From positions 1-60,941 of the IMG/VR virus record IMGVR_UViG_3300017759_000004: a stretch of 60,941 nucleotides of DNA; one strand, written 5' to 3'. The notes beneath the pieces were generated by a model, which was not told the origin of the DNA, did not search any database, and saw only the letters and a list, made by a program, of their open reading frames with translations. A program made the translations under genes and the position numbers. Of this stretch, positions 17,564 through 29,200 are shown in pieces. The DNA comes from a virus. Numbering within the stretch: the stretch's first letter is position 1; the number at the start of each line of letters is the position of its first letter.

Positions 17564-20051
17564 AAGAAAAGATTACCTAGGTAATATTATTACCGATCCT
17601 TGTGCGGATACTGATGCATGTCTAAACTACGAACCTCTTCCTGCTGATAGGAAGATTAGTTTAACATACAGAGAGTATCCTACTGATATTATACGTCAAG
17701 TAGATGCAAATGTTCCGAATCGTACTGGACAAGCAGTCATGTACGATAGTATTCGTGTGTGTTTAACTCAGGGTAATGCTTCTTTTGGACAATCTGGGTT
17801 TGTTACTCCTTCAAGTGGTGCTAATTGTGGTAAAGTAACTCGTTCTGCAGTATGTGATCCTCCTTGTGATGATGGTGCTGTATTAATATACGACCATTTC
17901 CCTTCTCAGTTGTCATTTGATATACAGGGAAGTGATACTTGGTTCTCTTATTTGTATGATACTAGTAGCAATGCAGGTATTATTGGTACTCCTGCGTTTC
18001 ATTTAGAGAATGAAGAGCAGACAGTTACAGGTGGTGCTGATGATGGAAGTACGATTAGTAATACTAACTGCTTTCCTTGTAGCAATTTTACCTGTACCCC
18101 CGCTTCCACAGGGTGTGCGTATACTGTAGAGAGTGATATTGACTACACAGGTGATCCCGATTGCCCTCACCCAACCTTATTTGGTATTGGTACGAATAGT
18201 AATAAGATAGTATTTGAGTATGATTCCCTTTCGAGCATCATTCCTAATGGTGTTCTAGACCTCTCTGCGTCTTATGATGGGGTAACTTATAGTGATGCAT
18301 GGAATGAAGGAGAGGGAATAGGTATAATATATGACTCCACACAGAATACTTGGCAAGCAGGGGACGAGGCAGCAGGTACTTTTAACATCTATGAGTTGAA
18401 CTCTGGGTCAAAACAGGGTCTTAAGTTGAATGTCAAGGTCGAACCGATCATCGACGAGTCGGGATCCACAGTAGCATTCACTGGAACGAGGTGGCAAATA
18501 CAGGAAATCATGCAACCTGGCACAAATTATGCTGTGGACGACGTATTTTCGCTTACCCACGCTCATACACACCCCGATAACACGACAACCACGTTCACAC
18601 TGAACATCAAAGTGACTAGCGTAGGACCGATTTCTGGTCAGTCTGGTACAATCTCTGATGTTTTACGAACAGGTGACACTCTAAATGGTCATCAAATCAC
18701 TCAAGTAGTCCACGGACCGTCAATTGATAGCGATTATGATACATCAACAGGTCTTTTCCCTTACCATTTTGCTTATTTGGATGGGAATGGAAGCAATTTT
18801 ACTAAAGATACACAATATACAAGCAACAGAGCACACCAAGTTACAGTAAGAGCAGGTAAAGGCGTTGTAGATAGAGGATTTTTTGGTGGATTGTATGAGT
18901 TTAGTGAGAAATCTATACAATACACTATAGGAACAGTCGATAGAAATGCTCCAGACATATACAATACCTTAACTCAACCTAGTTGTACTGCTACAATCAC
19001 GAATGGAAGAGTCTCAAGTGTCTCAGTAGATACGAATGGAGGAGGTTCTGGGTGGGATACACTTGGAAGAATACCAGAATTGAGTATTACTGCACCAGTT
19101 ATAGCAACTGGAACACCTGCAGAGGTAGAAGGAACGTTTAGTAACGGAGTTTTGACTGCTGTTACTGTTAAAAATGGGGGAAGCGGATACTCTAGCACCA
19201 ATTTACCACAAGTTAGTATCGTAAATGTGCATAAAGTGCTCAATTCCGTAGCACCGAATGCTGCATTCTCGGAAAACCGCGTATCAGATGCTACATCTAT
19301 ACTTGATGCGTTCCCTGATCTTGGAAATGCGTTCCCAACGTACAGTCCAGAGGATCAACAACGCGATAGAGCAGCATTATCTGAGTCTGCGTCATTTCCT
19401 CCTGCACAAAGAGCGTTTGAAAACACTGCAGATAGCATAGAAATCAAAACTGACCCAAATAATAAGCGAATCCACGAACTTCCACAGTCTGCGTTCCATG
19501 CATCTGACTTAGAACAGTATAAAAATGAAATGAAAAACAATGCGGACTATTCTCAAGTCACATCTTATGACTTTGGAGACTCAAATGAGGCAAGAGAGTT
19601 TAAAAGATCAATTATTAAAGCACAACAAGATGAGAATGAAGCAGTTGAGTCATATATGGGTAGAATAACTCAAGATGGACCAATAGTAAAGAACTATGAT
19701 GAATCTTATATTGAAACTGCACAAGGACCCTTCTCTGAGTTACCATATGCATCGAACCTAACTAAATACTTCTTAAGGCAGTTTCGTCCTGATCCTAGAG
19801 TTGATACTAATATCACTGTAACTCTTAGTGTTAACGTAGCACAAGAAGGAACGAGTCATTTCAGTTGCCCTCAACCTCCTGCATCAACTAGAAGCGGATC
19901 AACTTTTAGTTTCCTTGGTGGAGTACAAGGTCCAGGATGTCAGAACTGGTCCGCATCAGGAAACATGATCATGTTGAATGATTTTACTTCCGCAACGAGG
20001 ACTTTGAGTAAAGCAACTGCTGCGTATGGTAATCCTTATCAAGTAACCTAA
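17553..20051 (+). CDS. Virion structural protein (832 aa)
   Basis: Begins MGCKRKDYLGNIITDPCADT. The first 200 residues are Cys-rich (DPPCDD, CFPCSNFTC), unusual for a cytoplasmic phage protein and perhaps metal-bound or cross-linked. Residues about 480-560 hold the NGRVSSV...GGSGY...P-V-I repeat found in the giant protein, gp8 and the 1394-aa protein. The last 200 residues are rich in charged helices (residues 620-700) and end in a small beta part. It lies just upstream of the PAAR-like tip and gp25, so a baseplate or tail role is likely. I cannot match it to a T4 gene. Confidence 0.8.
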   Translation: MGCKRKDYLGNIITDPCADTDACLNYEPLPADRKISLTYREYPTDIIRQVDANVPNRTGQAVMYDSIRVCLTQGNASFGQSGFVTPSSGANCGKVTRSAVCDPPCDDGAVLIYDHFPSQLSFDIQGSDTWFSYLYDTSSNAGIIGTPAFHLENEEQTVTGGADDGSTISNTNCFPCSNFTCTPASTGCAYTVESDIDYTGDPDCPHPTLFGIGTNSNKIVFEYDSLSSIIPNGVLDLSASYDGVTYSDAWNEGEGIGIIYDSTQNTWQAGDEAAGTFNIYELNSGSKQGLKLNVKVEPIIDESGSTVAFTGTRWQIQEIMQPGTNYAVDDVFSLTHAHTHPDNTTTTFTLNIKVTSVGPISGQSGTISDVLRTGDTLNGHQITQVVHGPSIDSDYDTSTGLFPYHFAYLDGNGSNFTKDTQYTSNRAHQVTVRAGKGVVDRGFFGGLYEFSEKSIQYTIGTVDRNAPDIYNTLTQPSCTATITNGRVSSVSVDTNGGGSGWDTLGRIPELSITAPVIATGTPAEVEGTFSNGVLTAVTVKNGGSGYSSTNLPQVSIVNVHKVLNSVAPNAAFSENRVSDATSILDAFPDLGNAFPTYSPEDQQRDRAALSESASFPPAQRAFENTADSIEIKTDPNNKRIHELPQSAFHASDLEQYKNEMKNNADYSQVTSYDFGDSNEAREFKRSIIKAQQDENEAVESYMGRITQDGPIVKNYDESYIETAQGPFSELPYASNLTKYFLRQFRPDPRVDTNITVTLSVNVAQEGTSHFSCPQPPASTRSGSTFSFLGGVQGPGCQNWSASGNMIMLNDFTSATRTLSKATAAYGNPYQVT

Positions 20052-20623
20052 TGGCAAGCGGACATCAAGCATGTGCACTCTTTACAGGAACGTGTAGCGG
20101 ACACGGAAGAGGTAATGGTGTTACTTGGCAACCTGGTCCAGGTGGAGGATTTGTTAGTCCATGCCCTCATTCACCATTACAAGAGACGATTGTAAATAAA
20201 AGAGTTCCGTTTGTTAATAATTTTGCAACATGGCCACCACATCCCCAAAGACCTAGAGATCCTCAGTCTGGTGGGAACGATCCTTTTAATAGAACTGTAA
20301 TAGTAAACGACTTAGTACCAATTATTGATCAAGATGACTTAATAACTCATCCTACCCCCACGATGTTTACTACAATATCGATAGGGTTCAAATGTTTGAC
20401 TGTTAGATCGACTCCTGCATGGCATTGTACTACTGGTGTAGGTGGTAATGGTCGTGAACCTTCTGTTGGACATAATAGAAGGTTATTTGCAACGTGTAAA
20501 ACAGTTTTCATCGAAGGGATGAGAGCAGGGAGATTTGCAGACCCATTTGGGAATAATACTGTACCATTTGATTGTTTAAGTGTAGTTTCTGGATCAAGTC
20601 CCAATGTTTTCATCGGAAGTTGA
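20051..20623 (+). CDS. PAAR-like baseplate spike-tip protein
   Basis: This 190-aa protein begins MASGHQACALFTGTCSGHGR and ends with a PAAR-style strand set, TVFIEGMRAGRFADPFG, then SGSSPNVFIGS. In PAAR proteins a hairpin repeat of V-vnGk-aar-gDp ... GSpnVfi-G folds into a sharp cone at the end of the tail spike, often holding a zinc ion through His and Cys; Cys and His residues are plentiful here. T4 gp5.4 is the parallel (97 aa); this one has a long proline-rich middle (WPPHPQRPRDP). It shares one base with the 832-aa gene and precedes gp25. Confidence 0.75.
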   Translation: MASGHQACALFTGTCSGHGRGNGVTWQPGPGGGFVSPCPHSPLQETIVNKRVPFVNNFATWPPHPQRPRDPQSGGNDPFNRTVIVNDLVPIIDQDDLITHPTPTMFTTISIGFKCLTVRSTPAWHCTTGVGGNGREPSVGHNRRLFATCKTVFIEGMRAGRFADPFGNNTVPFDCLSVVSGSSPNVFIGS

Positions 20624-20630
20624 ATAAATA
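20623..20630 (+). promoter_or_regulatory. Late promoter, AATAAATA
   Basis: Matches the NATAAATA late consensus of marine T4-like phages, with the first A in the stop codon of the PAAR-like gene. It precedes the block 20650-42976 (small protein, gp25, gp6, giant). Confidence 0.65.
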
Positions 20631-20649
20631 AAACAGGATCGAGGTAATT

Positions 20650-20763
20650 ATGGTTGTAAAAGTAGACAAAAGCGAAGAATTTGTCAAAAGTGGCAAAGTC
20701 TTGATAAGTGAGTATCCTGCAAAAAAAGAAAAGGATGTAAAACCACTTAGTAAATGGCGTTAA
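20650..20763 (+). CDS. Small basic protein before gp25 (37 aa)
   Basis: The ATG is preceded by GAGGTAATT, a fair ribosome-binding site. The product begins MVVKVDKSEEFVKSGKVLIS and ends KPLSKWR. It overlaps gp25 by 10 bases. It is too short for family assignment, but its place between a late promoter and gp25 supports a real, late-expressed gene. Confidence 0.6.
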   Translation: MVVKVDKSEEFVKSGKVLISEYPAKKEKDVKPLSKWR

Positions 20764-21173
20764 AGAACATAGATGGTTCAGATTTTAAGCGTTCTCGTAG
20801 ATTCGACGACGTAAATATCTCTTTGCCTATAAATCCATTCACAAAAGACATTTATAGTGTCAAAAATGAGAATGCGATCAAGCAATCCATCAAAAATCTT
20901 GTTTTAACCGTTCCAGGTGAAAAACCTTTCCAACCTTTAGTTGGTTCTAGAGTAAATGAGTTACTTTTTGAACCATTAGACCCATTTATTGCTGATTCTA
21001 TCAAGGATGAGATAATAAATACCATCAAACAGAATGAACCAAGAGTAGATCTAACCGAAGTGACTGTTTTGCCCTTATATGAGCAGAATAAAATCAACGT
21101 ATCTGTTGAATATAGAATTGTTGGATTGCCTATCGTTGAATCCATCACATTCGTCTTACAGAGACCTGAGTAA
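20754..21173 (+). CDS. gp25: Baseplate wedge subunit gp25
   Basis: This 139-aa protein matches T4 gp25 (132 aa) in length and pattern: NPFTKDIYSVKNENAIKQSI, then LVLTVPGEKPFQPLVGSRVN and LLFEPLD, where the P-GE--F-P--GS-V---LFE motif is the family hallmark. gp25 proteins join baseplate wedges to the hub and start sheath polymerisation; the homologues in contractile injection systems are the conserved sheath initiators. It shares one base with gp6. The start overlaps the preceding 37-aa gene. Confidence 0.95.
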   Translation: MALKNIDGSDFKRSRRFDDVNISLPINPFTKDIYSVKNENAIKQSIKNLVLTVPGEKPFQPLVGSRVNELLFEPLDPFIADSIKDEIINTIKQNEPRVDLTEVTVLPLYEQNKINVSVEYRIVGLPIVESITFVLQRPE

Positions 21174-23206
21174 TGCAACCGAATAACCTAACAGCACTAG
21201 ACTTTGATGATGTCAAAGCAAGTATCAAATCATATTTAAGAACTCGTACAGAGTTTACTGATTATGACTTCGATGGATCCGCATTGTCATACATGATAGA
21301 CATGTTGGCATATAATACTTACTATTCATCATTCAATGCGAATATGTCATTGAACGAAGCATTCTTACCTTCTTCCACTGTTCGAGATAACGTTGTTAAT
21401 ATTGCCAAGTTAATGAACTACACTCCTAGAAGTGTAATATCAGCAAGAGCATCACTAAAATTAGATATACAGACAGTTCAGACAAATGGAGTATACCCTA
21501 GCACTGTTACTTTGAGAAAAGGTGCAGTTGCAACAGGTGGTAACTACGTTTGGAACATTTTAAGAGACACTACTGTAGAAGTTAGTCCTACAACAGGTAT
21601 TGGAACCTTTGCAGACCTTTGTGTATACGAAGGATCAGTTGTTACCTTCCAATACGTCGTAAATACATTCGCAAATCAAACATATACCATTCCTTCTGCT
21701 GAAGCAGACATTAATACACTTGCTGTAAGTGTAAGAGCAAACGAAACATCATCAGCATCAGATATTTACAATAGAGTTGACACTGTAACTAATCTAACTG
21801 CAGCAACAAGAGCATACTTCCTTTCAGAAGGTGAAGATATGCGTTTCAACGTTAGATTCGGTGATGATAGTGTTGGAAGAGCATTGAAAGATGGGGAAGT
21901 TGTAGTTTTAGAATATTTGGTCACTTCTGGGTTCAAAGCAAACGAAGTTAAGTTATTTAATTTTATCGGATCATTAACTGACTCATTAAGTCAGTCTTAT
22001 ACTGCATCATCGACTACTTTAACAGTCAACCACCGTGCACAACTTGGTAGTGCTGCAGAAAGTATAGAATCAATCAAATATAACGCACCAAGATACTATT
22101 CCTCACAGTATAGAGCAGTTACTGCACAAGACTATGCTTTAATCACTCAAAGGATCTATAATAACGCAGATTCTGTTGTTGCTTATGGTGGAGACAGTCT
22201 AAATCCTCCAGTTTACGGTAAAGTCTTTATTTCAATCAAAACAAAGACTGGATCCCTTCTAAATGACGCTACAAAGAAAGAAATAGCAGCAAACCTTAGG
22301 AAATATGCTATGGCGTCAATTGACCCTGTTGTAGTCGATCCTGATAACGTCTACATCTACACAAAAGTGTTTGCACTATACGATACTGGTGCAGGATCAT
22401 CATCATCTCAAATTAAGACGAATATTCAGAGTGCAATCAGTCAATGGGCAAGTCAAACACAAATAAACAACTTTAACTCAACATTTAGAGGTCAAGCATA
22501 CGAGAAAGCAATAACATTAGCAGATAATGCTATTTCTGACGTTTCTGTTCAAACAACTATTCTAAAATACATCAATCCTAATAGTAATCAGACTAATACC
22601 TATTGTATTAGTACTGGAGGAGAGTTATACAACTCTGCACCTAGTAAGGATGGTGATAATGGAACTTGTACAAAAGAACCAGTTATTTTATCTGGTACAT
22701 TCAGAACTGCAGACAGACCTGGTGTAGATCAACAGTTTGAGGACGATGGTTACGGAAACTTAAAGACATTTTATAATACAGGTAATAAAAAGGTATACAC
22801 TAACAGTACAGCAGGTACAGTAAACTATATGACAGGTGAAGTTTGCTTTGGACCTATTAATATTATCAGTACAGGATCTAACGTTCCATCTTCAGCAGCA
22901 GTTAACATTGTTGACAGTGTAACTGGTGCAGGAAGTGTTACTGATGAAACACTCCTTCCAGGGAATCTACAGATTCCAACTGTTATGATTCCTGCTAACA
23001 GTGGCACTATTCCTGCCTCAACACCAGGAACAATTATTAATATTATAAGTCCTGAGGTAACAGTATCACCTATTGGTACAACACCACCTCCTTCAATCCC
23101 TCTAAATAGTTTGACACCAACGACATTTGATAGTACACCGTCCGTAGTGGAAGTTGCACCGATAGATAATAGTGGTGGTCTAAACACCTCAGTCTGCTTC
23201 TCGTAA
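21173..23206 (+). CDS. gp6: Baseplate wedge subunit gp6 (baseplate J-like)
   Basis: This 677-aa protein is close in length to T4 gp6 (660 aa). The head reads ALDFDDVKASIKSYLRTRTE, then DYDFDGSALSYMIDMLAYNT, the well-known opening of gp6/baseplate_J proteins, followed by NMSLNEAFLPSSTVRDNVV. Dimers of gp6 form the inner ring of the baseplate and control its opening. The C-terminal 170 residues are rich in Thr, Ser and Pro, an addition beyond the T4 form. It directly follows gp25, as in T4-like marine phages, and lies 6 bases before the giant gene. Confidence 0.95.
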   Translation: MQPNNLTALDFDDVKASIKSYLRTRTEFTDYDFDGSALSYMIDMLAYNTYYSSFNANMSLNEAFLPSSTVRDNVVNIAKLMNYTPRSVISARASLKLDIQTVQTNGVYPSTVTLRKGAVATGGNYVWNILRDTTVEVSPTTGIGTFADLCVYEGSVVTFQYVVNTFANQTYTIPSAEADINTLAVSVRANETSSASDIYNRVDTVTNLTAATRAYFLSEGEDMRFNVRFGDDSVGRALKDGEVVVLEYLVTSGFKANEVKLFNFIGSLTDSLSQSYTASSTTLTVNHRAQLGSAAESIESIKYNAPRYYSSQYRAVTAQDYALITQRIYNNADSVVAYGGDSLNPPVYGKVFISIKTKTGSLLNDATKKEIAANLRKYAMASIDPVVVDPDNVYIYTKVFALYDTGAGSSSSQIKTNIQSAISQWASQTQINNFNSTFRGQAYEKAITLADNAISDVSVQTTILKYINPNSNQTNTYCISTGGELYNSAPSKDGDNGTCTKEPVILSGTFRTADRPGVDQQFEDDGYGNLKTFYNTGNKKVYTNSTAGTVNYMTGEVCFGPINIISTGSNVPSSAAVNIVDSVTGAGSVTDETLLPGNLQIPTVMIPANSGTIPASTPGTIINIISPEVTVSPIGTTPPPSIPLNSLTPTTFDSTPSVVEVAPIDNSGGLNTSVCFS

Positions 23207-23212
23207 CTGTAA

Positions 23213-26200
23213 ATGAACATTAATAAGGTTTCTCAGTCGATTGTTTCACAATCACCCGATTTTATTGGGTCAGAATACCCCCTGTTTAATAAATTTCTTG
23301 AATACTATTATAAGTCACAAGAAAAAACTGGTTTAGGACAAAATATACTTAATAACTTCCTTCAGTATCTTGATATCGATAAATTGGATATCGGAATACT
23401 TGATGGACAAACAACTGTTGTAGAAGCAATAAATGCAACAGATGATAAAATTGTAGTAGAGAGTGTAGATCCGTTCTTAGAAAAGAATGGATCTATTCTA
23501 ATAGGCGATGAAGTTATATTCTATGAAGATGTTGAGAATGCACCAAACATCTCACTTGCTCCAGGAATCTCATATGATCAGGTAAAACTTAAGTGGACAA
23601 CACTTGCAACAATAATAACTCAGTTTAACGGAAATACAACATCATTTCCTCTAACATCTCAAGATAGTCCAATAGGACCTCCTAGTGCACAGCATTTGAT
23701 TGTATCACTATATGGTCAGATATTAATACCAAACACGGACTATACTGTTTCTGGTAGCAATATTGTCTTCACTACCGCGCCAAGAACTAAACTCCCTGCT
23801 GATGATGCGGGAGAAACATACATTTATTACCTTAGTGGTTTTGTAGAAAGTACAATTTACGGATTAGATAATCTATCTGGCGCATTTGGTGACGGAAAGA
23901 AGCAATTTACTATGACTCGTAACGGAGTATCATATGAACCGCAGAACGAAGAATATTTAAACGTAATCTATGATAATAGACTGCTAGTACCTAAAGTAGA
24001 CTACTTCATAGATAAGAATCAGTTTATATTTAAAACAGCACCTCTAAATGGGCGTTTCTTATCAATCCACTCTATAGAAGCACCAATACCTTCATTTGGT
24101 AGTGGTGCGGTTGGATTTGCTCGTATTAGTGATACTGGAACTTTAACAAGTGTATCATCTAGTGCGATTGGATCTGGATATCGTTTTGAGTATCCACCTC
24201 AAGTTAGTATTAACTCCGCAGCAGGTTCTGGTGCTTCTGCTACCGCACTTGTCAATGGTTTAAAATCAATCACTCTACTAGACGGAGGAAAGGGATATAG
24301 TACAACTAATCCTCCTGTTGTGCAAGTACAAACACCAACTAAAGCAGGATCCTCTCAAGCAACAATCACCGCAACAGTTGCTGACGGTGCAGTTACTGGA
24401 CTTAACATTACTAACTCTGGTTCTGGATATACATTTACACCTAGAATCACTTTTATTCAACCAGGTGGTGCGAAACTAGGAACTCCTGTACTTTCTAATG
24501 AACAGATCGCTTCTATACCCGTTACCGCAAACGGATTTGGATATACTACCGCACCAACAGTGTATGTTGATGAACCAACAGGTTCTAACCCAATCAAAGC
24601 AGCATTAAGAGCAAACTTAACTAGCGAAGGTAAAGTTGGTAGCATATCTGTATTAAATGCGGGACAAGGATATACAACTTCACCTAGAGTCGCTATAGTC
24701 GATCCTGTAGGTGCACAGATACTAGAAACAGTTGTTGATGGAGATGGGCGTGTTATAAGAGTTGATTTACTTAATGGTGGTAGTGGATTTGATGATGTAC
24801 CTTCAGTATACATTGTAGATAATAGAACTAACGGTGGAACTGGTGCTACTGCAGTTGCTTCTATTTTCAATGGTCAAATCACAGATATTAACATAACTGC
24901 CTTTGGTTCTGGTTATTCTGCTGCTACACCTCCAGAAATTGTCATTCAATCACCTCCGAGTGCTAAATCATCTGCTGAAATAGGTCTAAACGAAGTTACT
25001 GGTTTTGCAGTTACTGAAAATGGATCTGGATACAAGAAAGCAGCATTTACTGGGTGTGCTAGAGCAGCATCTGGTATCACTTCATATACTGAAGATGGTA
25101 ATGCGGTATTTACAAGTAATACTACTGCAGCACCCGCAATAGTTGGTGCTAGTGTAAAATGTCTTGATGCATTGTTTGTAAAAAGACTATTAGACAAATA
25201 CACTGAACAATTCTTACCTGATGTTCCCGAACTTGACTATTCTAAGATTGATGTAAGAACATCTATCAAAACTGTAAAAGATTTCTACTCTTCTAAAGGT
25301 ACATCCTTCAGTATTGCATATCTTTTCAAACTTCTTTATGGTGAGAGTGTTTCAGTTACATATCCAAAAGATCAGATCATCAAACCATCTGCTGCAACTT
25401 GGTCTATTGATACAATTCTCAGAGCAACTAAAGTTTCTGGAGATGCAACTAATATAAGAGATGGATTACTTACACAAGATGCGGACATTGCTGATCCAAA
25501 CGTTTTAGCAGCAAGTGCATTAGTAGAGAACTATATTTCGATTAAAACCTCAGATGTAGAGATATTTGAACTTGTTTTATCAGAAGAGACTATTACTGGG
25601 ACATTTACCGTACCTTATAAGACAAAACTTGCAGAACCTCTCAATACAACCGACTCAATCATTACGGTTGACTCTACTGTAGGTTGGCCAGAAAGAAACG
25701 GTGAATTTGTTATTGGATCTGGTACTAGAACAGAAGTTGTACAATATAAGGAAAAATCACTTAACCAGTTTATTGAATGTACTCGTTCAGCAAATGGTGT
25801 TGTAGAAGATTGGGATTCTGCTACACAAGTTTCTTCTAACTTTACAGTATACGTTAATAAGGGAACACTACAAGAAGTAGTGATGAACATAGTAGGTATA
25901 GTTGATGCACAGCAAACAACACTAGTTGATACAGGTTCTTACTACCTACCAGGGGACAAACTAACAGTTTCTAAGTTAGGTGGTACTAGTCTTGACCCTC
26001 ACCTTACAACATGGTTGTATAACGTTAAGAAACTTATTCAAGTTACTGGTATAACCTTCGGTGGTGTTAATAATCAGTTTGCTACTGTAACTTGTGCAAA
26101 TAATCATGGTTTGTTGGTTGGAGATCAAGTTACTGTATATGGTGCTAACCCAATCATCTATAATGGTTCATTCTTAGTCACATCTAGAGATACAAGCACA

Positions 26201-29200
26201 GTATTCCAATATCAGTTACCCCAACCCGCAACTGTGGTACCACAGGGTAATATACTTGTATCTGTTGACTTGAACAAAGGTAAATCTGATAGCACTGCAG
26301 TATTCAATGCTATTGGACCATACACAACTAACGTACAAAACTCATTTTTTAATACAACCTATGCATACCTAGCTTCAACTGGTATACCAAACTATAAAAT
26401 TGGTCCATTTCCAGGGTCTGCACTATTACCAGGCAACCAACGAAAGTTAAATCGTTTCCCTATAGTTTCTACAACTATATCAACAAAAAATACTATATCT
26501 CCAGGACCTATAGGTACATGGGTAAACGGAGTATCAATATGGTCATACAAGTCAACTAGGAAGAAAACATTTGGTGCTGTTACTAGTGTTGGTATTACTA
26601 ATGCAGGATCTGGATATGATGCTGCATCTCCACCAGTATTAACTATCAGTGGTGGTGGAGGAACTGGTGCAACTGCTGCGGTTGTTGTTAACGGTTCTGT
26701 TAGTGAAATTACTGTTACTACTGGTGGTACAGGATTTACTTCTTCTCCTCTAGTTTCAATCGTTGGTGGTGGCGGTTCTGGTGCTGCTGCAACTGCTATC
26801 ATTACAAAAGGAGTTGTATCTAGAATATTAATCAACTCAGGTGGTACTGGATATACTTCACAACCTCAAATCACTATTGTAGGTGGCGGTGGAAGCGGTG
26901 CTGCTGCTACAGCATCTGTTCGTGGTCCTATTCAATCAGTTGCCATATCAGCAGGTGGTACTTCATATACATCAACTCCTACTGTAACATTAAGTTCTGG
27001 TAGTGGTGCTGTTGCACAAGCTATAGTCAATAACGGTAGAATCATATCTATTGCGATTATATCTGCTGGATCTGGATATACGACTGCTCCTGAGATCACT
27101 ATACAAGGTGCAGGTTTTGGTGCTGTTGCTAGAGCAACTATAGACACTGATGGAGAAAATGCAGGTAGAGTGACTGGTATCACTATTGTTAACAGAGGTA
27201 TTAGTTATGTACAGGGAACTACTGTAATAAGTCTAAACTCAGTTGGTGCAGGTGCTTCATTTAATGCTAACGTATTTGAGTGGACTTATAACTTACAAAA
27301 ATCAACAACATTTGATAGTGCTAAAGGTTCTGTATTTGAAGGATATAATAATCAGTATGGTGGTGAATATGCACACTTAAGCAATCCTCAAACACTTAGA
27401 TATATTCTTGGTGATAACTTATTTGAAAATACAGCAGGTTTAATAAAAGAAAAGGAAGATGGACTCGAACACTCTCCTATTATTGGTTGGGCATTTGATG
27501 GAAACCCAATATACGGTCCTTATGGATACTCAGATCCTACAGATCAATCCTCATCAATAGCAAAATTAAATACTTCATACAGACTTAAAACTAATCTAGT
27601 ATATAATGTAGATTCTAATCCCACTCCTGTTAGAACAGCAGGACCATTATTAACTGCTGAAGTTGCAGGTAATTTTGTAGAAGACTATGAATATGTGTTT
27701 GGTCTAGGTGCACTCGATCAATATAACGGTAGATTCTGTAAAACACCTGATTATCCAACAGGTAGATATTGTTACTTTGTTACTATTGATTCTACTGAAG
27801 ATGGTGGTGCATTATTCCCATATGTTTTAGGACCTGATTTCAACTCGGTTGTAGACACTTGGAACTTAAGTGCAACTGCTATTCAGCAAAATATTCCTAC
27901 TGGTGTTGTTAGATATCGTGATCCTTATGAGAATGTTGATATTGACGTTGAGAGGGCACCAAATGCCTCTACAAACGCTCTAACACTAGAGAATGGTGAT
28001 ATACTACTATTTGAGATAGAAGACGAAGATAGAAGTGGTGTTATTGAAGCGGATGAGACTGCTGATCCCGATCAGGTCTTTGAAGAGTCACCATTACAAT
28101 TATTTGATTACTTCCCAACTGTTAAGTTGGATTCTAAGGTTGATATTGAAGTTGAGACTACAACTAAGTTTGAAGATGCTTCGGTAACTGGATTTACAGT
28201 TGAAAACCCAGGTATATCTTATCAGGTCAACGATAGACTAATCTTTGACAACACTGATACTGATGGTTCTGGTGTTTCTGCTCGTATTTCAAGAATCGTA
28301 GGTGAAACAGTTGAAGCATATACATTTGAAAATATAAGTGGTAATAACTTTGGTGTTCTTACTACAGTCAATCCACATAACTTACAAGCAGGTGATAGTG
28401 TATTTGTTGACTATACTCCTGTCATGGCAAATACCAATAAGACATATTCAGTCAGACAGTTTAAAGGTATTGAAGAAATAGTTATTAATACAACAGGATC
28501 TGGATATAATAGTGATATTCCTCCTACTATCATTATTGATGGTAATGGTACTGGCGGTCAGTTAGAAGCAGTTGTAACATCAGTTGGATCTATTGAAACT
28601 GTTAATATTGTAAACTCAGGTTTTGGTTATACAAGTAATCCTAGAGTTATCCTTTCACATCCTCAAGTATTCAAAAAGGCAGATTACTATATCGCTAAGT
28701 TTAGTAACGCACAATATGTAAAAGTAAATGACGTTTATGTAAACTCTGACAAAGAAGTTTATCTTTGTGGTAAAACTAAAGACTCATCAGGTAATGCAGT
28801 TGCATTTTTAGCAAAACTATCTGCATCTGGTGTTAAAGAATGGGAGAAGACATTAGAACTAGCAACTGGTCAAGAAGAGTCCGAATTTATTAGATTATTT
28901 GTTGATGGTCATGATATTTGGGTTGTTGGTGAGAATAGACCAAATAGTTCAATTCTTTCGCAATATAATCCAGATATTGTACTTGCTAAGTATGTTGAAG
29001 CATCAAACGGTCTGACTGCTACACTATCATTCCAAAAAGGATATGCAGGTATCTCTGGTTCAACTCGTGCTGATCACATTACATGCATTAAGAAATATTC
29101 TAGCACTAGATTTATTATTGGAGGATTTACCAATACTAACTCAGGTGCACCTTATGATGCATTTATAGCATCTATTGATACTTCTGGTAATTTTGCAATC

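Noticed and set aside
24278-27183. Minus-strand frames rich in Pro, Val and Thr opposite the GGSGY repeats
   Set aside because: They are the reverse reading of Gly/Thr/Ala-rich repeat codons; similar shadows occur opposite every GGSGY block.
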